Source: Paramecium octaurelia
Lineage: Eukaryota; Ciliophora; Oligohymenophorea; Peniculida; Parameciidae
Length of the DNA: 64,000 bases
NCBI GenBank assembly: GCA_905182995.1
Contig: CAJJDP010000148.1
Location: 208,727-272,726, forward strand
Direction: 5' to 3'
In this document: positions 34,102-48,031 of the stretch, one piece after another
Numbering within the stretch: the first letter of the stretch is position 1
How the letters are laid out: each line of letters begins with the position of its first letter
Position numbers and translations under genes: made by a program
The notes under the pieces: generated by a model
Told to the model about the DNA's origin: nothing
Database searches by the model: none
Seen by the model: the letters and a program-made list of their open reading frames with translations, nothing else

Positions 34102-37100
34102 GTAATCATAAAATTTACTTTGTTAGCATTTTAAATGTTAAAAGATCCAGTTTACTTAATTTCACAATCACATTGTAGTTTCTAATATTGTAAGAGCCTG
34201 GAATATCAATACAAGCAGCTTGTCATTATCAATAATACAACTGTATTTTAATAATACATCAAGGCTTGTATAATTAGTAGATAAAGCAGTTAGGCAAGAT
34301 TAATCGACACGATCCTTCCCAATAATCCTAATTTATCACCTCCTTTTTAGTTTAACAGCCTTCCCAAAGAATTGATCTCACAATTGATAGGATATCCATA
34401 CATCTTTATCTAGGAAATTTAGATAAATATAAATTAAATCATGCATGAGTGTTATCATCCTTAAATGTTAAAGTAAATTTGTTTTTGATAGTATTTGCCT
34501 TTATAAGAATGCTCTACTTGAACTCAATAGTACAAATAGTATCACATTATACACTCCCCAGTATCAAGTTTAACCACTCCAACAGTGATAGTATTTGCAA
34601 AGGCACTATATAAGGCATGGGTATTATTTGAAGCAGGTGAATTGATGTAACTTCTAGTCATGTATTTTATCTGCTTGATACATTGACCATGTCAAATATA
34701 TTAACAACCAGGATTGTCATAAGTCTACAGCATTTATCAAAATGAATGAAAGCAAAATTTAATGTTTATCACAAGCTTCTTTAATTGTTAAAGTCTTTCA
34801 AAGGTTTTAACTATGCCTCCACTTTCTGTGATACTTATTTTCACATAAGATTAGTAACTTGCATTCGCTTTGTTTAATTTAAAATAAATATTCTAATTTA
34901 TAATCGAAATACAGTTTTTCAAAATAAATTGAAAAAAAAATTTGGTCTTCATCGAAGCCCTTCTCTGATAGAATTACAATTAATTTGAAATGATTTATAG
35001 ATTTGCAACCAATTATGAATGCTTGCTGATTCGAATCAATGCTATTTTATAGCAATAATATCGGCTCAAAAATTTGCTTTTACAGATTCACAGGTTTATA
35101 CTTAATCTTATGGTCCCATATGACCAGCAATATACAATTATTGATTTATTATTTTTAATGGGTTTGGTATAGAGCTTGTTTCACCAAATTATTATTGTGC
35201 TCATTTTCATTTATGGAGATAGAAACAGATATGCAATAGCTAATTAAAATATCCATAAAATAAAAAAACATTTGCAAGCATTAAAAAAAATACTGATAAC
35301 AAAAAGTATTTTGCACATGCCTCAATTTTATCTTTTATTCAGCTTAAATTTATTTTTATCTGTAATTCAGTATTATATTCAATTTGTTGCTAAAGAGTAG
35401 AATCAAAAATTTCATATATTTTATGCGATCTTACCTTTTAATATAGGGCCGAAATCTATATAAATAGATATTCTATTTTGCTATTCTTGGTTTAACAATA
35501 TTTAGTTTTTTATTTTAATTCTGGTTTCTGTAAATCAACGAGAACTAACTTAATCCAATTTTAAAGAAGACGATCTATATCCTAACGTTAACAAATTTTG
35601 AACGAATAACCTTGGAAAAGCATCCCTGTTGGTTCATACCTATTGNGTAATCATAAAATTTACTTTGTTAGCATTTTAAATGTTAAAAGATCCAGTTTAC
35701 TTAATTTCACAATCACATTGTAGTTTCTAATATTGTAAGAGCCTGGAATATCAATACAAGCAGCTTGTCATTACATCAAGGCTTGTATAATTAGTAGATA
35801 AAGCAGTTAGGCAAGATTAATCGACACGATCCTTCCCAATAATCCTAATTTATCACCTCCTTTTTAGTTTAACAGCCTTCCCAAAGAATTGATCTCACAA
35901 TTGATAGGATATCCATACATCTTTATCTAGGAAATTTAGATAAATATAAATTAAATCATGCATGAGTGTTATCATCCTTAAATGTTAAAGTAAATTTGTT
36001 TTTGATAGTATTTGCCTTTATAAGAATGCTCTACTTGAACTCAATAGTACAAATAGTATCACATTATACACTCCCCAGTATCAAGTTTAACCACTCCAAC
36101 AGTGATAGTATTTGCAAAGGCACTATATAAGGCATGGGTATTATTTGAAGCAGGTGAATTGATGTAACTTCTAGTCATGTATTTTATCTGCTTGATACAT
36201 TGACCATGTCAAATATATTAACAACCAGGATTGTCATAAGTCTACAGCATTTATCAAAATGAATGAAAGCAAAATTTAATGTTTATCACAAGCTTCTTTA
36301 ATTGTTAAAGTCTTTCAAAGGTTTTAACTATGCCTCCACTTTCTGTGATACTTATTTTCACATAAGATTAGTAACTTGCATTCGCTTTGTTTAATTTAAA
36401 ATAAATATTCTAATTTATAATCGAAATACAGTTTTTCAAAATAAATTGAAAAAAAAATTTGGTCTTCATCGAAGCCCTTCTCTGATAGAATTACAATTAA
36501 TTTGAAATGATTTATAGATTTGCAACCAATTATGAATGCTTGCTGATTCGAATCAATGCTATTTTATAGCAATAATATCGGCTCAAAAATTTGCTTTTAC
36601 AGATTCACAGGTTTATACTTAATCTTATGGTCCCATATGACCAGCAATATACAATTATTGATTTATTATTTTTAATGGGTTTGGTATAGAGCTTGTTTCA
36701 CCAAATTATTATTGTGCTCATTTTCATTTATGGAGATAGAAACAGATATGCAATAGCTAATTAAAATATCCATAAAATAAAAAAACATTTGCAAGCATTA
36801 AAAAAAATACTGATAACAAAAAGTATTTTGCACATGCCTCAATTTTATCTTTTATTCAGCTTAAATTTATTTTTATCTGTAATTCAGTATTATATTCAAT
36901 TTGTTGCTAAAGAGTAGAATCAAAAATTTCATATATTTTATGCGATCTTACCTTTTAATATAGGGCCGAAATCTATATAAATAGATATTCTATTTTGCTA
37001 TTCTTGGTTTAACAATATTTAGTTTTTTATTTTAATTCTGGTTTCTGTAAATCAACGAGAACTAACTTAATCCAATTTTAAAGAAGACGATCTATATCCT

Positions 37101-37162
37101 AACGTTAACAAATTTTGAACGAATAACCTTGGAAAAGCATCCCTGTTGGTTCATACCTATTG
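34102..37162. repeat. Direct duplication 2 (1544 and 1516 bp) around a single N, differing by 28 bp
   Basis: 34102-35645 and 35647-37162 match apart from a 28-bp segment near 34230-34257 present only in the first copy. N lies at 35646. The minus strand has coding-looking pieces (SPASNNTHALYSAFANTITV; CIDIPGSYNIRNYNVIVKL) interrupted by TGA. The duplication is probably an unmerged assembly overlap; the 28-bp difference is discussed as a finding. Confidence 0.85.
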
Positions 37163-37288
37163 ATATATTAAATATACTCAAGCAAGCAGCAACCATATAA
37201 AATAAAAAATAAATATATGGGAAATTCATCCCAAAAGATTAGAGGTGATATTAAAGAATGAGAAAAATAAATATTGTTTATTATAAAA

Positions 37289-37720
37289 TCATTCTAACTG
37301 TTGAGGGTCATTGCTGTTTCTCAGGTATTGGGTGTTGCTTTCTGCATCGAATATTTTTGGGAAATCAATTTAATTTCTTCTGTTAGGTTCTTTTAAGTCC
37401 TCTTATAAAAAAGTCTTGGTTGTATCCTCCACGTAATGGAGAACTTTGTCAATCCTTAGTATCCATTCACCAGGTAAGCCTCTTTGGTATTCCTTGATGA
37501 AATTGATATAATGTTTGTGATTATGGCATCTCATTCACCTGAACATACTATTGTTGAAATAAACATATCCAGGGGTATATTTAATCTTCGTTTAATTGGA
37601 CCTTTTCAAAATTTTATGCTCCTCCTGTACCTCAAGTTATTACTTTATGATCTTTGAATCTCAATCTAGTCCAATTCATTTTCTTCTAATCAAATTCTTT
37701 GATCTTTTCTTATCCTTATG
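37289..37720 (-). pseudogene. Unknown gene remnant (RCHNHKHY family-like)
   Basis: The minus strand reads YTPGYVYFNNSMFR, a TGA, then RCHNHKHYINFIKEYQRGLP, GEWILRIDKVLHYVEDTTK and IDFPKIFDAESNTQYLRN to a TGA. It is strongly protein-like but has no start and one internal TGA. A similar block (KTYCNNMHDIPEAGNWIDKL) occurs near 60.2 kb, so both may descend from one multicopy gene. The function is unknown. Confidence 0.5.
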
Positions 37721-38885
37721 ATTTTTTTTTAAGTATCCAGGGTTTCTCTCATCAAATTCTTTCTTCCCCTTCTTGCTTAGATATACCAAACATCCTTTCA
37801 TCTAAACTCTTTTTTAGGTAACCATTTCAAACTGATATTAACATATGTTTATCATTAGTTTAACAGAGTACGCTTTCCATAAGTCCAATTAGTCTGTCTT
37901 AATTTCTTCTGGAAATACCCTTTAAGGCCCATAATTATTCTGATGAAGCTCCAGTTAAGGGTTTAAAATTTTGATTTTTCTCGATTTGAATGTATTGAAT
38001 TTTAATATTTATAAGGAGGTTTCATTCCTCACAAGTTGTAATGCATCATTATGATGTACATTTTCAAATTATCTCATGATTAGCCATAATAGCTAAGTAA
38101 TCTGGATAACCAGAATTCTGACTTGATCAAAGGATTTTTTCTTACTTGTACATTTTTTTTCTCTAATATATTCTGATTGAAAACCCAAATTATGACCTCG
38201 AAGAAGATGTCAAAGAGAAATGGGATCAAATCTAGTCTTGAGCTAATCAAATCTTAAATCTTATTTCTCCCTTCTCACTGGGTCTGATCATATAAGTTCA
38301 ATAAGTAATTAATCGAGACTATCAATGATTTTTGCTATCTGATATAAAGTCTATTTATCCACTATTTTATGCTTTGATGAGATCAATAAATGTTAAATTT
38401 TTCTTGCTACCCTTCTTATTCAATTAAAAAGAGTAATTTAGACAATTGAACTTAACAGTATTATTATTAACCTGTCAAGAAAATAAACAAACAAAACAAA
38501 TTTCTGAAAAATATAATACCCAATAGGAAGGAAGCATATAATATTTAAAATTTCCATACCAAAAGAGAGGAAAATTTATTCTATTGTGAAATTGGAATTT
38601 TCAATTGGAAATTAAAAAATATTAACTACATTCGCTTATATGAGATTCCGTAAATTATAAATAATTGTATGATATAAAGATATAAAGCAGTTAGAGGGCA
38701 TCAAATTGGTGTTCAAAACAGTTAAAGAAAAACACTAATAAGTTTTACTTTGATGAGATGCGAAATGGAAGAAGTCTAATTAGTTTTCTTTTGATTTAAA
38801 TTACCAAACCATTAATTTATTGCACCTTAAGATAGATTAGTATAAGAAATTTACAATTTTGTGATAAATTCTCAATGCAGCTCTA
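37721..38885. other. AT-rich interval, nothing firm
   Basis: Short open stretches on both strands without motifs or starts; no repeat or RNA structure recognised. Confidence 0.35.
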
Positions 38886-41728
38886 TTTCAGATAGCTTAG
38901 TAAGCAAAGTCATAAGGCAAGAAAAATGCAATAGAAAACAAATATCAATTAAAACTGAAAAATATAGGTAACCTAAATTGATAGTAATGAAAGAGTAATG
39001 TAAAATTGACTTTTTTATAGAGTTCGAAAGATTTATAAAAACAAGATGTGAAATTTCAAGATAATCACAACTATTTTAATATCCTTGTCTGCTCAATCTA
39101 GTAATAAGAATATCAAGGCTTCTGTATTGATTATTTCTTGCTTTTCTTTCTCTAGCTGTCATTGGTGTCTGCTATTCCTCGTCCTCACTTTATAAAATAA
39201 TTGATATCATATTTCCAAATTAAATGCTTGAACAATCGATATTCGTGAAGAGATTTTCTTTGCGTCAATAGGGTCTTCTGATTTGAGTTTAATAACATTA
39301 GCAAGAATTTTAATAGCTATTAAATCTTGTGGAAATTATTTCCTCTTTATTTCGATTTGAATTTTTCTTTTTGACATTATTAATATCTTGTTTCAAACTT
39401 TACTAAAGCGTTATATTTAAATCAAGATCATCTCAATATTTTTGTTCTTTATTACTTTCTAATATTACTTCCCAAGTTTAAAAAATATATTTTTACAGCA
39501 CTTTTTATTGTTTCTCCTAATAGAATTATTACTTTTAATTATTTAATACCCTTTTTTATGCATAGCACTTTTACCTGTTTGATTTTTGATTTATTTCTTT
39601 CTCCCTTTTTCCTATTAAAAGATTTCTTTACTTACTCTTACTTTATTAGGATCAAAATCCACTTTTACAGTTGCTTGTGATAGACCTTTTTCATATTTAA
39701 GTGCTCACAATTTATCACCATCACAATATTCATCATTAGCGTTGTTTATTCTGAATTATTGCTTTAGTTTTGTTTATTTCCTATTCATTACATGGATCAA
39801 GGTTGTCTCTTTTAAATTTTTGAGATGCTTTCTTCAGAGTGCAATTTAAAAAAATCTGGTCAAACCTTTATGTATTATAAACAATACTCTCTTCGATTCG
39901 ATGATTTAATTATGAAATTTCCTTAGGGAAATTGACCATACAACTTTTTATTTCTGAATTTAAATCCAAGTAAATATTTTTAGAAAAATTAATAACAATT
40001 TAAACATCTTTATCGAGTTGTTTACTATAATAGGATGCTGGCAATTGAAAAATTTTTATCTGAAAATCTTAAATTTATCAAATTATTTAAGCTCTGAAGC
40101 TTATATTCTAATTGATGAGAGCATATGCCTTACCTCAAGTTTGAGCTCGTCTAAATACCAACCATATCTTCATTTATCGAAAGTGACCCTTTATAAAATC
40201 TTCCTCGTTTGATGCTTTGTAATTTTCAATCATATACGCCATATAGGAAAATTGTTACTCTTTCAAAAAAAGATAAAAAGAATTGGATTATTTTCCAATA
40301 TCTCACNTTTCAGATAGCTTAGTAAGCAAAGTCATAAGGCAAGAAAAATGCAATAGAAAACAAATATCAATTAAAACTGAAAAATATAGGTAACCTAAAT
40401 TGATAGTAATGAAAGAGTAATGTAAAATTGACTTTTTTATAGAGTTCGAAAGATTTATAAAAACAAGATGTGAAATTTCAAGATAATCACAACTATTTTA
40501 ATATCCTTGTCTGCTCAATCTAGTAATAAGAATATCAAGGCTTCTGTATTGATTATTTCTTGCTTTTCTTTCTCTAGCTGTCATTGGTGTCTGCTATTCC
40601 TCGTCCTCACTTTATAAAATAATTGATATCATATTTCCAAATTAAATGCTTGAACAATCGATATTCGTGAAGAGATTTTCTTTGCGTCAATAGGGTCTTC
40701 TGATTTGAGTTTAATAACATTAGCAAGAATTTTAATAGCTATTAAATCTTGTGGAAATTATTTCCTCTTTATTTCGATTTGAATTTTTCTTTTTGACATT
40801 ATTAATATCTTGTTTCAAACTTTACTAAAGCGTTATATTTAAATCAAGATCATCTCAATATTTTTGTTCTTTATTACTTTCTAATATTACTTCCCAAGTT
40901 TAAAAAATATATTTTTACAGCACTTTTTATTGTTTCTCCTAATAGAATTATTACTTTTAATTATTTAATACCCTTTTTTATGCATAGCACTTTTACCTGT
41001 TTGATTTTTGATTTATTTCTTTCTCCCTTTTTCCTATTAAAAGATTTCTTTACTTACTCTTACTTTATTAGGATCAAAATCCACTTTTACAGTTGCTTGT
41101 GATAGACCTTTTTCATATTTAAGTGCTCACAATTTATCACCATCACAATATTCATCATTAGCGTTGTTTATTCTGAATTATTGCTTTAGTTTTGTTTATT
41201 TCCTATTCATTACATGGATCAAGGTTGTCTCTTTTAAATTTTTGAGATGCTTTCTTCAGAGTGCAATTTAAAAAAATCTGGTCAAACCTTTATGTATTAT
41301 AAACAATACTCTCTTCGATTCGATGATTTAATTATGAAATTTCCTTAGGGAAATTGACCATACAACTTTTTATTTCTGAATTTAAATCCAAGTAAATATT
41401 TTTAGAAAAATTAATAACAATTTAAACATCTTTATCGAGTTGTTTACTATAATAGGATGCTGGCAATTGAAAAATTTTTATCTGAAAATCTTAAATTTAT
41501 CAAATTATTTAAGCTCTGAAGCTTATATTCTAATTGATGAGAGCATATGCCTTACCTCAAGTTTGAGCTCGTCTAAATACCAACCATATCTTCATTTATC
41601 GAAAGTGACCCTTTATAAAATCTTCCTCGTTTGATGCTTTGTAATTTTCAATCATATACGCCATATAGGAAAATTGTTACTCTTTCAAAAAAAGATAAAA
41701 AGAATTGGATTATTTTCCAATATCTCAC
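38886..41728. repeat. Direct duplication 3, copies of 1421 bp around a single N
   Basis: 38886-40306 and 40308-41728 are identical with N at 40307. Each copy has minus-strand fragments that look coding: FPQDLIAIKILANVIKLKSE followed by DPIDAKKISSRISIVQAFNL; LKYEKGLSQATVKVDFDPNK followed by a GT...TAG segment of intron size. These suggest a decayed or incompletely resolved gene. Only one copy is likely real. Confidence 0.85.
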
Positions 41729-43233
41729 TCTTAAAGCAGCATATATAAATCAATGAACATGTAATTCTTAAAATTGCTTTAAAGTAATAACAAAACTTAA
41801 CTTTACCACTTAAAGCTAATCCTTTGATTTTCATTGACATTGCCTTCATTACCATTATAACAGTATTTAATTTTGAAGGTAGATTACTGGTTATTGTGAT
41901 AACATTAAAATTATTATGACTTTTACCATAAAATTATATAGAATTTCAAATAAAACCCAAAAAAAAAATACCTTTTTTGATCTTATTCTTCCTCAATATT
42001 TTGAAAATTAAATGATTGATGGAAACCAGAAGATAATTTTCAACTTGATGGAACCAAAAATAATTGTTGCCTTCTAAAAATACAACTTTTACAAAAATGA
42101 AAATTTTGTTGAAAGAGAAACATCCTTGACATTTCAGAAATATTTTGCTTTTTCATCTTTGTAAACCAATCTTAAAAATGCTGAAAGCGCCAGGCTTAAA
42201 AATCTAATCTCTCACCCTTATATATATAAATTTAATGATAGATACATTCAATAATGCTATAGGTACTTAACAGTTTAATTGAAATCTAAATAATCAATAA
42301 ATTTTTATGAAAAATATGCCATATTAAAATTTTTTAAAATTGTTTTAATTTCTTCCTCAATTTTTTTTAGCCTTATTTTTACTCAGAGGTATCTAATAGT
42401 GAGAATTACTACTTGACATCTAAGATGCAAACACGAATAAATTAACTCCCTCATAAAAATTTGCATATATATAGTAACACGTCTGCAAAAATGATATTTT
42501 TTCTAATCAATCCATCATAGTTGAGCTGTTTTTGGCACAACCACAAGATTAGTGGAATGTGTTCAGAAAGTAAGGTTAAATTTAATAAGATATTATATGG
42601 TTATTATAAGTAATAAATAAAGGGAAATTTATAAGCCTTAATATAATTAATTAGATTCTAGATTAAAAGATGATTAAACATTTAAAATGTTGCATTTGAT
42701 ATTTATATATTTTAATAAATTTTTTACCATAATTTCTTGATGGTGCCATAAACATAAACCGAACAGGAGGCTCCTCCCTAATCCGAATATAGAATTGAAG
42801 GAGAGAAAGTAGATTGATGTGATGTGATGACATCTAGAAAGGTCAAGAAATGATAAGGGGAAAGAGAGTTAGATTTAAAGGTGAGGCCCGCAACTATAGG
42901 TTGAGCCTGCATGTTTGGAGTCAAAAGTAAAAATTATGTTGAATTTTAATCTTATAATTCATAATTGTCTTTTTAGACTGATAAAAACTCATCTGTTTCT
43001 TCTGTCGTATTTTATTCTAACCTTATTATATTAGTTCTGTAAACCTATAGAAAAGTTGTAGTAGAGATGATTGAAACTTTAAAAATTATTTCCTCATAAT
43101 TTTCCATTGCAATTCAAAATATAATTAAGGATCAGATTATATAATAGCAGGAATAAGCAACTTTGACATAAAATCAAAAATAAATATAATTTGGCAAATG
43201 ATAACTTGTCAATTTCGCAATAATAATAATGAG
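41729..43233. other. AT-rich interval with a small GC-richer patch
   Basis: 42760-42925 is richer in G and C than its surroundings (aggaggctcctccctaatcc; gaggcccgcaactataggt), with a short plus-strand open stretch but no motif. It did not fold into a tRNA by eye. Nothing else is recognised. Confidence 0.35.
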
Positions 43234-45968
43234 CCAAAATGATGGACCTGATGACGTTATCGCATCACTTATTTATCGTTTTACTTACCAATTATTTTGT
43301 TTAGTAATCCCCTTTTTTATAGCTGATTATTATATATAATTAATTAAGCTTAAATTATTCTATTACGTAATGCATAATATTATCCAAGTGTTAAATCGAT
43401 TTTATAGGTTATTATTTATTCAAATACAATGTGGTTGTTTCAATAGCCAGTATTTTCTTAAAGTTGTTTCTAAAATGTGTTTAACTTTAAATATGCTGGA
43501 ATCAAAGTTTGCTACTTCTCTACTGAATCAAAAAAAATTGATCTTTATCAGGAGTTGTTTCATATAATAGAATAAGTGATAGACTAAGGTTCACATTCCA
43601 AAATATTATCAAATAGATAATGCTTTATTGGCAATATATATCATGTTTATCCAAACCACCTTATATAATCGTATTTTAAATCTTAAAAAGTGTAGAAAAA
43701 AAAAGCTAACAGAAGTAAACTAAATCAAAACAAAATTTAGAAAACTTAAAAATTAAATGGAGAAGATATGAAAATCAAACAACAAGAAGAGTTGGGAAAT
43801 TAAATCATTGCTTTAGATATGCTATCACTTAGATTTTTATTAATGAGCATTTAATAATCCAAGTATTTCCATATATTTTATTCCACATAAATTTTAGACA
43901 ATTCTAAATTTACACTTACTGAATAATCTTGTAGTTTGATTTTTCCTTAAATAATTATTAACAATTTACGAATTTGTTTATAATTTAATTCAAGACTCAT
44001 TCCATATATTGTAAAGTAGTTTGATTATCAATTTTTAGTTCTCAATATTTAGGAAACTGCTGAGTATTCTTTTTTAATAATTTATAATTATAAGAATCAA
44101 AAAAAAACTTTCATTTATCTAACTAAAAATAAGAGTTCTTGATATACAAAACAAGATACTTTAACCCTGTCATGAAATAAAAAACAAATATTTAATGGTG
44201 CTTATCAAAAATATTATTTGAACCTACATATTGCTTAATAGTCATATTATGAAGTATGAATTAATACTTCCTTAGCCTGATTCAGTTTATAATTCCTAGT
44301 CATAATAGTTGTTTTTAAATTTTTTTCTGATCTTGTATTTAGTTAACATTTTACTCAGCTCATTAGGTCTTAATCTTCGAAACCCACATTGTTTATTTGA
44401 AATCTTCATTAAATATAAGCATTTGATTTCTACTAATACATTCTTTTTAAAAAGAGTTCTTAGAAAAATTTGAATTTAAATATCTCATATCGCGTAATTT
44501 TCTATGCAATCCGTTAAAATATTATTATGGCATAGCAAATTAAAGGTGATCAAAGTTCCAATTAAACTTAAAAAATTTAGAGTGGTTTGACTATCTTTCT
44601 ATTATANCCAAAATGATGGACCTGATGACGTTATCGCATCACTTATTTATCGTTTTACTTACCAATTATTTTGTTTAGTAATCCCCTTTTTTATAGCTGA
44701 TTATTATATATAATTAATTAAGCTTAAATTATTCTATTACGTAATGCATAATATTATCCAAGTGTTAAATCGATTTTATAGGTTATTATTTATTCAAATA
44801 CAATGTGGTTGTTTCAATAGCCAGTATTTTCTTAAAGTTGTTTCTAAAATGTGTTTAACTTTAAATATGCTGGAATCAAAGTTTGCTACTTCTCTACTGA
44901 ATCAAAAAAAATTGATCTTTATCAGGAGTTGTTTCATATAATAGAATAAGTGATAGACTAAGGTTCACATTCCAAAATATTATCAAATAGATAATGCTTT
45001 ATTGGCAATATATATCATGTTTATCCAAACCACCTTATATAATCGTATTTTAAATCTTAAAAAGTGTAGAAAAAAAAAGCTAACAGAAGTAAACTAAATC
45101 AAAACAAAATTTAGAAAACTTAAAAATTAAATGGAGAAGATATGAAAATCAAACAACAAGAAGAGTTGGGAAATTAAATCATTGCTTTAGATATGCTATC
45201 ACTTAGATTTTTATTAATGAGCATTTAATAATCCAAGTATTTCCATATATTTTATTCCACATAAATTTTAGACAATTCTAAATTTACACTTACTGAATAA
45301 TCTTGTAGTTTGATTTTTCCTTAAATAATTATTAACAATTTACGAATTTGTTTATAATTTAATTCAAGACTCATTCCATATATTGTAAAGTAGTTTGATT
45401 ATCAATTTTTAGTTCTCAATATTTAGGAAACTGCTGAGTATTCTTTTTTAATAATTTATAATTATAAGAATCAAAAAAAAACTTTCATTTATCTAACTAA
45501 AAATAAGAGTTCTTGATATACAAAACAAGATACTTTAACCCTGTCATGAAATAAAAAACAAATATTTAATGGTGCTTATCAAAAATATTATTTGAACCTA
45601 CATATTGCTTAATAGTCATATTATGAAGTATGAATTAATACTTCCTTAGCCTGATTCAGTTTATAATTCCTAGTCATAATAGTTGTTTTTAAATTTTTTT
45701 CTGATCTTGTATTTAGTTAACATTTTACTCAGCTCATTAGGTCTTAATCTTCGAAACCCACATTGTTTATTTGAAATCTTCATTAAATATAAGCATTTGA
45801 TTTCTACTAATACATTCTTTTTAAAAAGAGTTCTTAGAAAAATTTGAATTTAAATATCTCATATCGCGTAATTTTCTATGCAATCCGTTAAAATATTATT
45901 ATGGCATAGCAAATTAAAGGTGATCAAAGTTCCAATTAAACTTAAAAAATTTAGAGTGGTTTGACTAT
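43234..45968. repeat. Direct duplication 4, copies of 1361 bp near a single N
   Basis: 43234-44594 and 44608-45968 are identical. The first copy has 12 extra bases (44595-44606) before the N at 44607, while the second continues differently, as expected where two contig ends overlap and one end carries low-quality bases. No gene was recognised inside. Confidence 0.82.
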
Positions 45969-46722
45969 ATATCATATAATGCAGAGTATATTATTATAAG
46001 CGATGTATATAAAAGTGCACCAAAAATACTAGAAGTTAAATTAATTATAAATAAATTATTATCAAAACTTTAATTAAAACCTGCTTTTAAATATTGGTTG
46101 AATTGTTACTTGGCTTTTGCAATTGCGAATTAAAATTTAATTTTGCAACTCAAAGTGAATTTAGGCTGATATTGTTTAAAGAAGTAAATTGCAATCAGAA
46201 TGAGAATCTACAAAGTTTAATTATATATAGAAAAATCAGTGCATTCTGCTATTTATTGTAAATTATTAAATTGATGATAAAAAATCCTCCAATTATAAAA
46301 TAGCTAACTCCACTATGGGATAAGACTAGTTCATTTTCTACTTAAAAAAAATAATTCTTTTAGCTAATATATTATATTGAGATAGGACTTTATTGAAGAA
46401 TCTCTTAAAGAAAAGAAATTATGTTTTATGAATTGATGATTAAAATTACTCCCTTAGGAAATTTAGACATGTTAAATTTTGTATTAGAAATAGTTTCCTT
46501 TTGTTAACTATAAATTTTAAACAATAATTAAGAGTTAATTTACTATAGAGTGCTTGCAATCACTATTAAGATTCCAAAAGTATGAATTATAATATTTTAT
46601 CTCAAAATTATATTATTTATACTGGATATTTACAGAATTGAAACCTAAGACATTACAATAATAATTGTTTAAAAATCTTCGATAAAATATTAATAGAGTT
46701 AGAAAAAAATTTAATATTAATT
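45969..46722. other. AT-rich interval
   Basis: No gene, repeat or structure seen; TGA frequent on both strands. Confidence 0.4.
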
Positions 46723-47540
46723 ATGAATCAAGATTATGGTGCTGCAATCATATATCAAAATTCAGATGATTAAAAAGACGGAAATTAGAATGCTTAGATA
46801 AAACTGATAAAGCAGATAGTTTATAGTGTATCTAATGTATAAGTAGTGAAATTGATATTTCTGAGACTTAGTATTTTTATGTCGGTAATTTTAAATAATT
46901 TTAAGTTGCTTTATAAATATAGTGAAGCAGTCATTTTGGTAGATTAAGCATTGTAACAAGGTCCAAATTATAGTAATTCTTAACATTGTAAAGGTATGAT
47001 TATAAATAATATTATAGTCGAGAGTTTAAGAATGCATGGTTATTATGATAACGCAATCAACTAGGATGATAATGCATTTTAAGTAGTTCCAAATAATTAT
47101 TACCCATTATATAGGAAAGGCAAGATTTAATTGATGTGTTTGCGATGAGTTTAATTTATATGAAAGAAAATGTTATTATGATGCTACTTAATTAAATTGA
47201 CTAAGCCATCATTTAGACTGATAAGGCATTGCAAATAATATCAATCATCTTAATTCATTACATTGCAAAGGTAGGATTAGTATTTAAATAATAGCGCAGT
47301 GTTTAAGAATGCTTGAGTAATTTAATGAAGCAATCTTTTGGACAGGTAAAACTTTGCAAATAAATCCAAAACATTGTGATTCATTATGTTAGTCGACGGT
47401 TTAATGTTACTTGACAAATATAATGAATCAATAATTTTGATGTATCAAGTGTTGCAACTAGATTCATATCATTGTATTCATGATATTCAAAGGCATGATT
47501 ATTATTTAAATGCTAGCTGAGAATTATCTAAATGTTCAGA
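46723..47540 (+). pseudogene. Decayed TPR-repeat gene
   Basis: Several roughly 34-residue units recur with TPR spacing: YSEAVILVDQALQQGPNYSN; YYDNAINQDDNAFQVVPNNY; FNEAIFWTGKTLQINPKHCD. Alternate units carry SLHCKGR-like helices. Frames shift between units and TGA occurs, for example near 47147, so no whole protein results. The last part lies in duplication 5. TPRs normally mediate protein-protein contacts. Confidence 0.6.
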
Positions 47541-48031
47541 TGTTAATTTTATATTGATTTTACGCTGTCCTCGATGTTAGCAATCATGAAATCGCTATAT
47601 TAGTTTAGTGAAAGTACGACTTTTAATTCAGGTGTACTGACAGCATTTTAGAATAAGCATTAGAGATTTCTAAAGTTATTCATAACTACTCTACTTATTC
47701 TCTAGGTTTAAATTTATATAAATAGTTCTTAAATATTAACATTGATTTATATTAAGAGCTACATTTAATAACTTGAATTTATCGAACATTAACTATAAGG
47801 CAGGTTTATTAATTAGAAGCTGAAACTAAATCAAGCTTTGTTAGTGGCAGTTACAAGTGCATAACTTTTGCTTTGACAATCTTTTGTCCTAAGATACGGT
47901 TGGTATAAATATTAAAAACAGTTTAAAGAACTCGAATTTTTGTTTTAATCCATTTAATATTTGTTAGTCCTGCCATTTATTCTTGAAATGAGCACTCCTA
48001 AATTTTTAACATTTCATATTTTGCATTGCAG

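Noticed and set aside
42760-42925. Possible tRNA or small RNA in a GC-richer patch
   Set aside because: No cloverleaf, T-loop or box motif could be drawn by eye.
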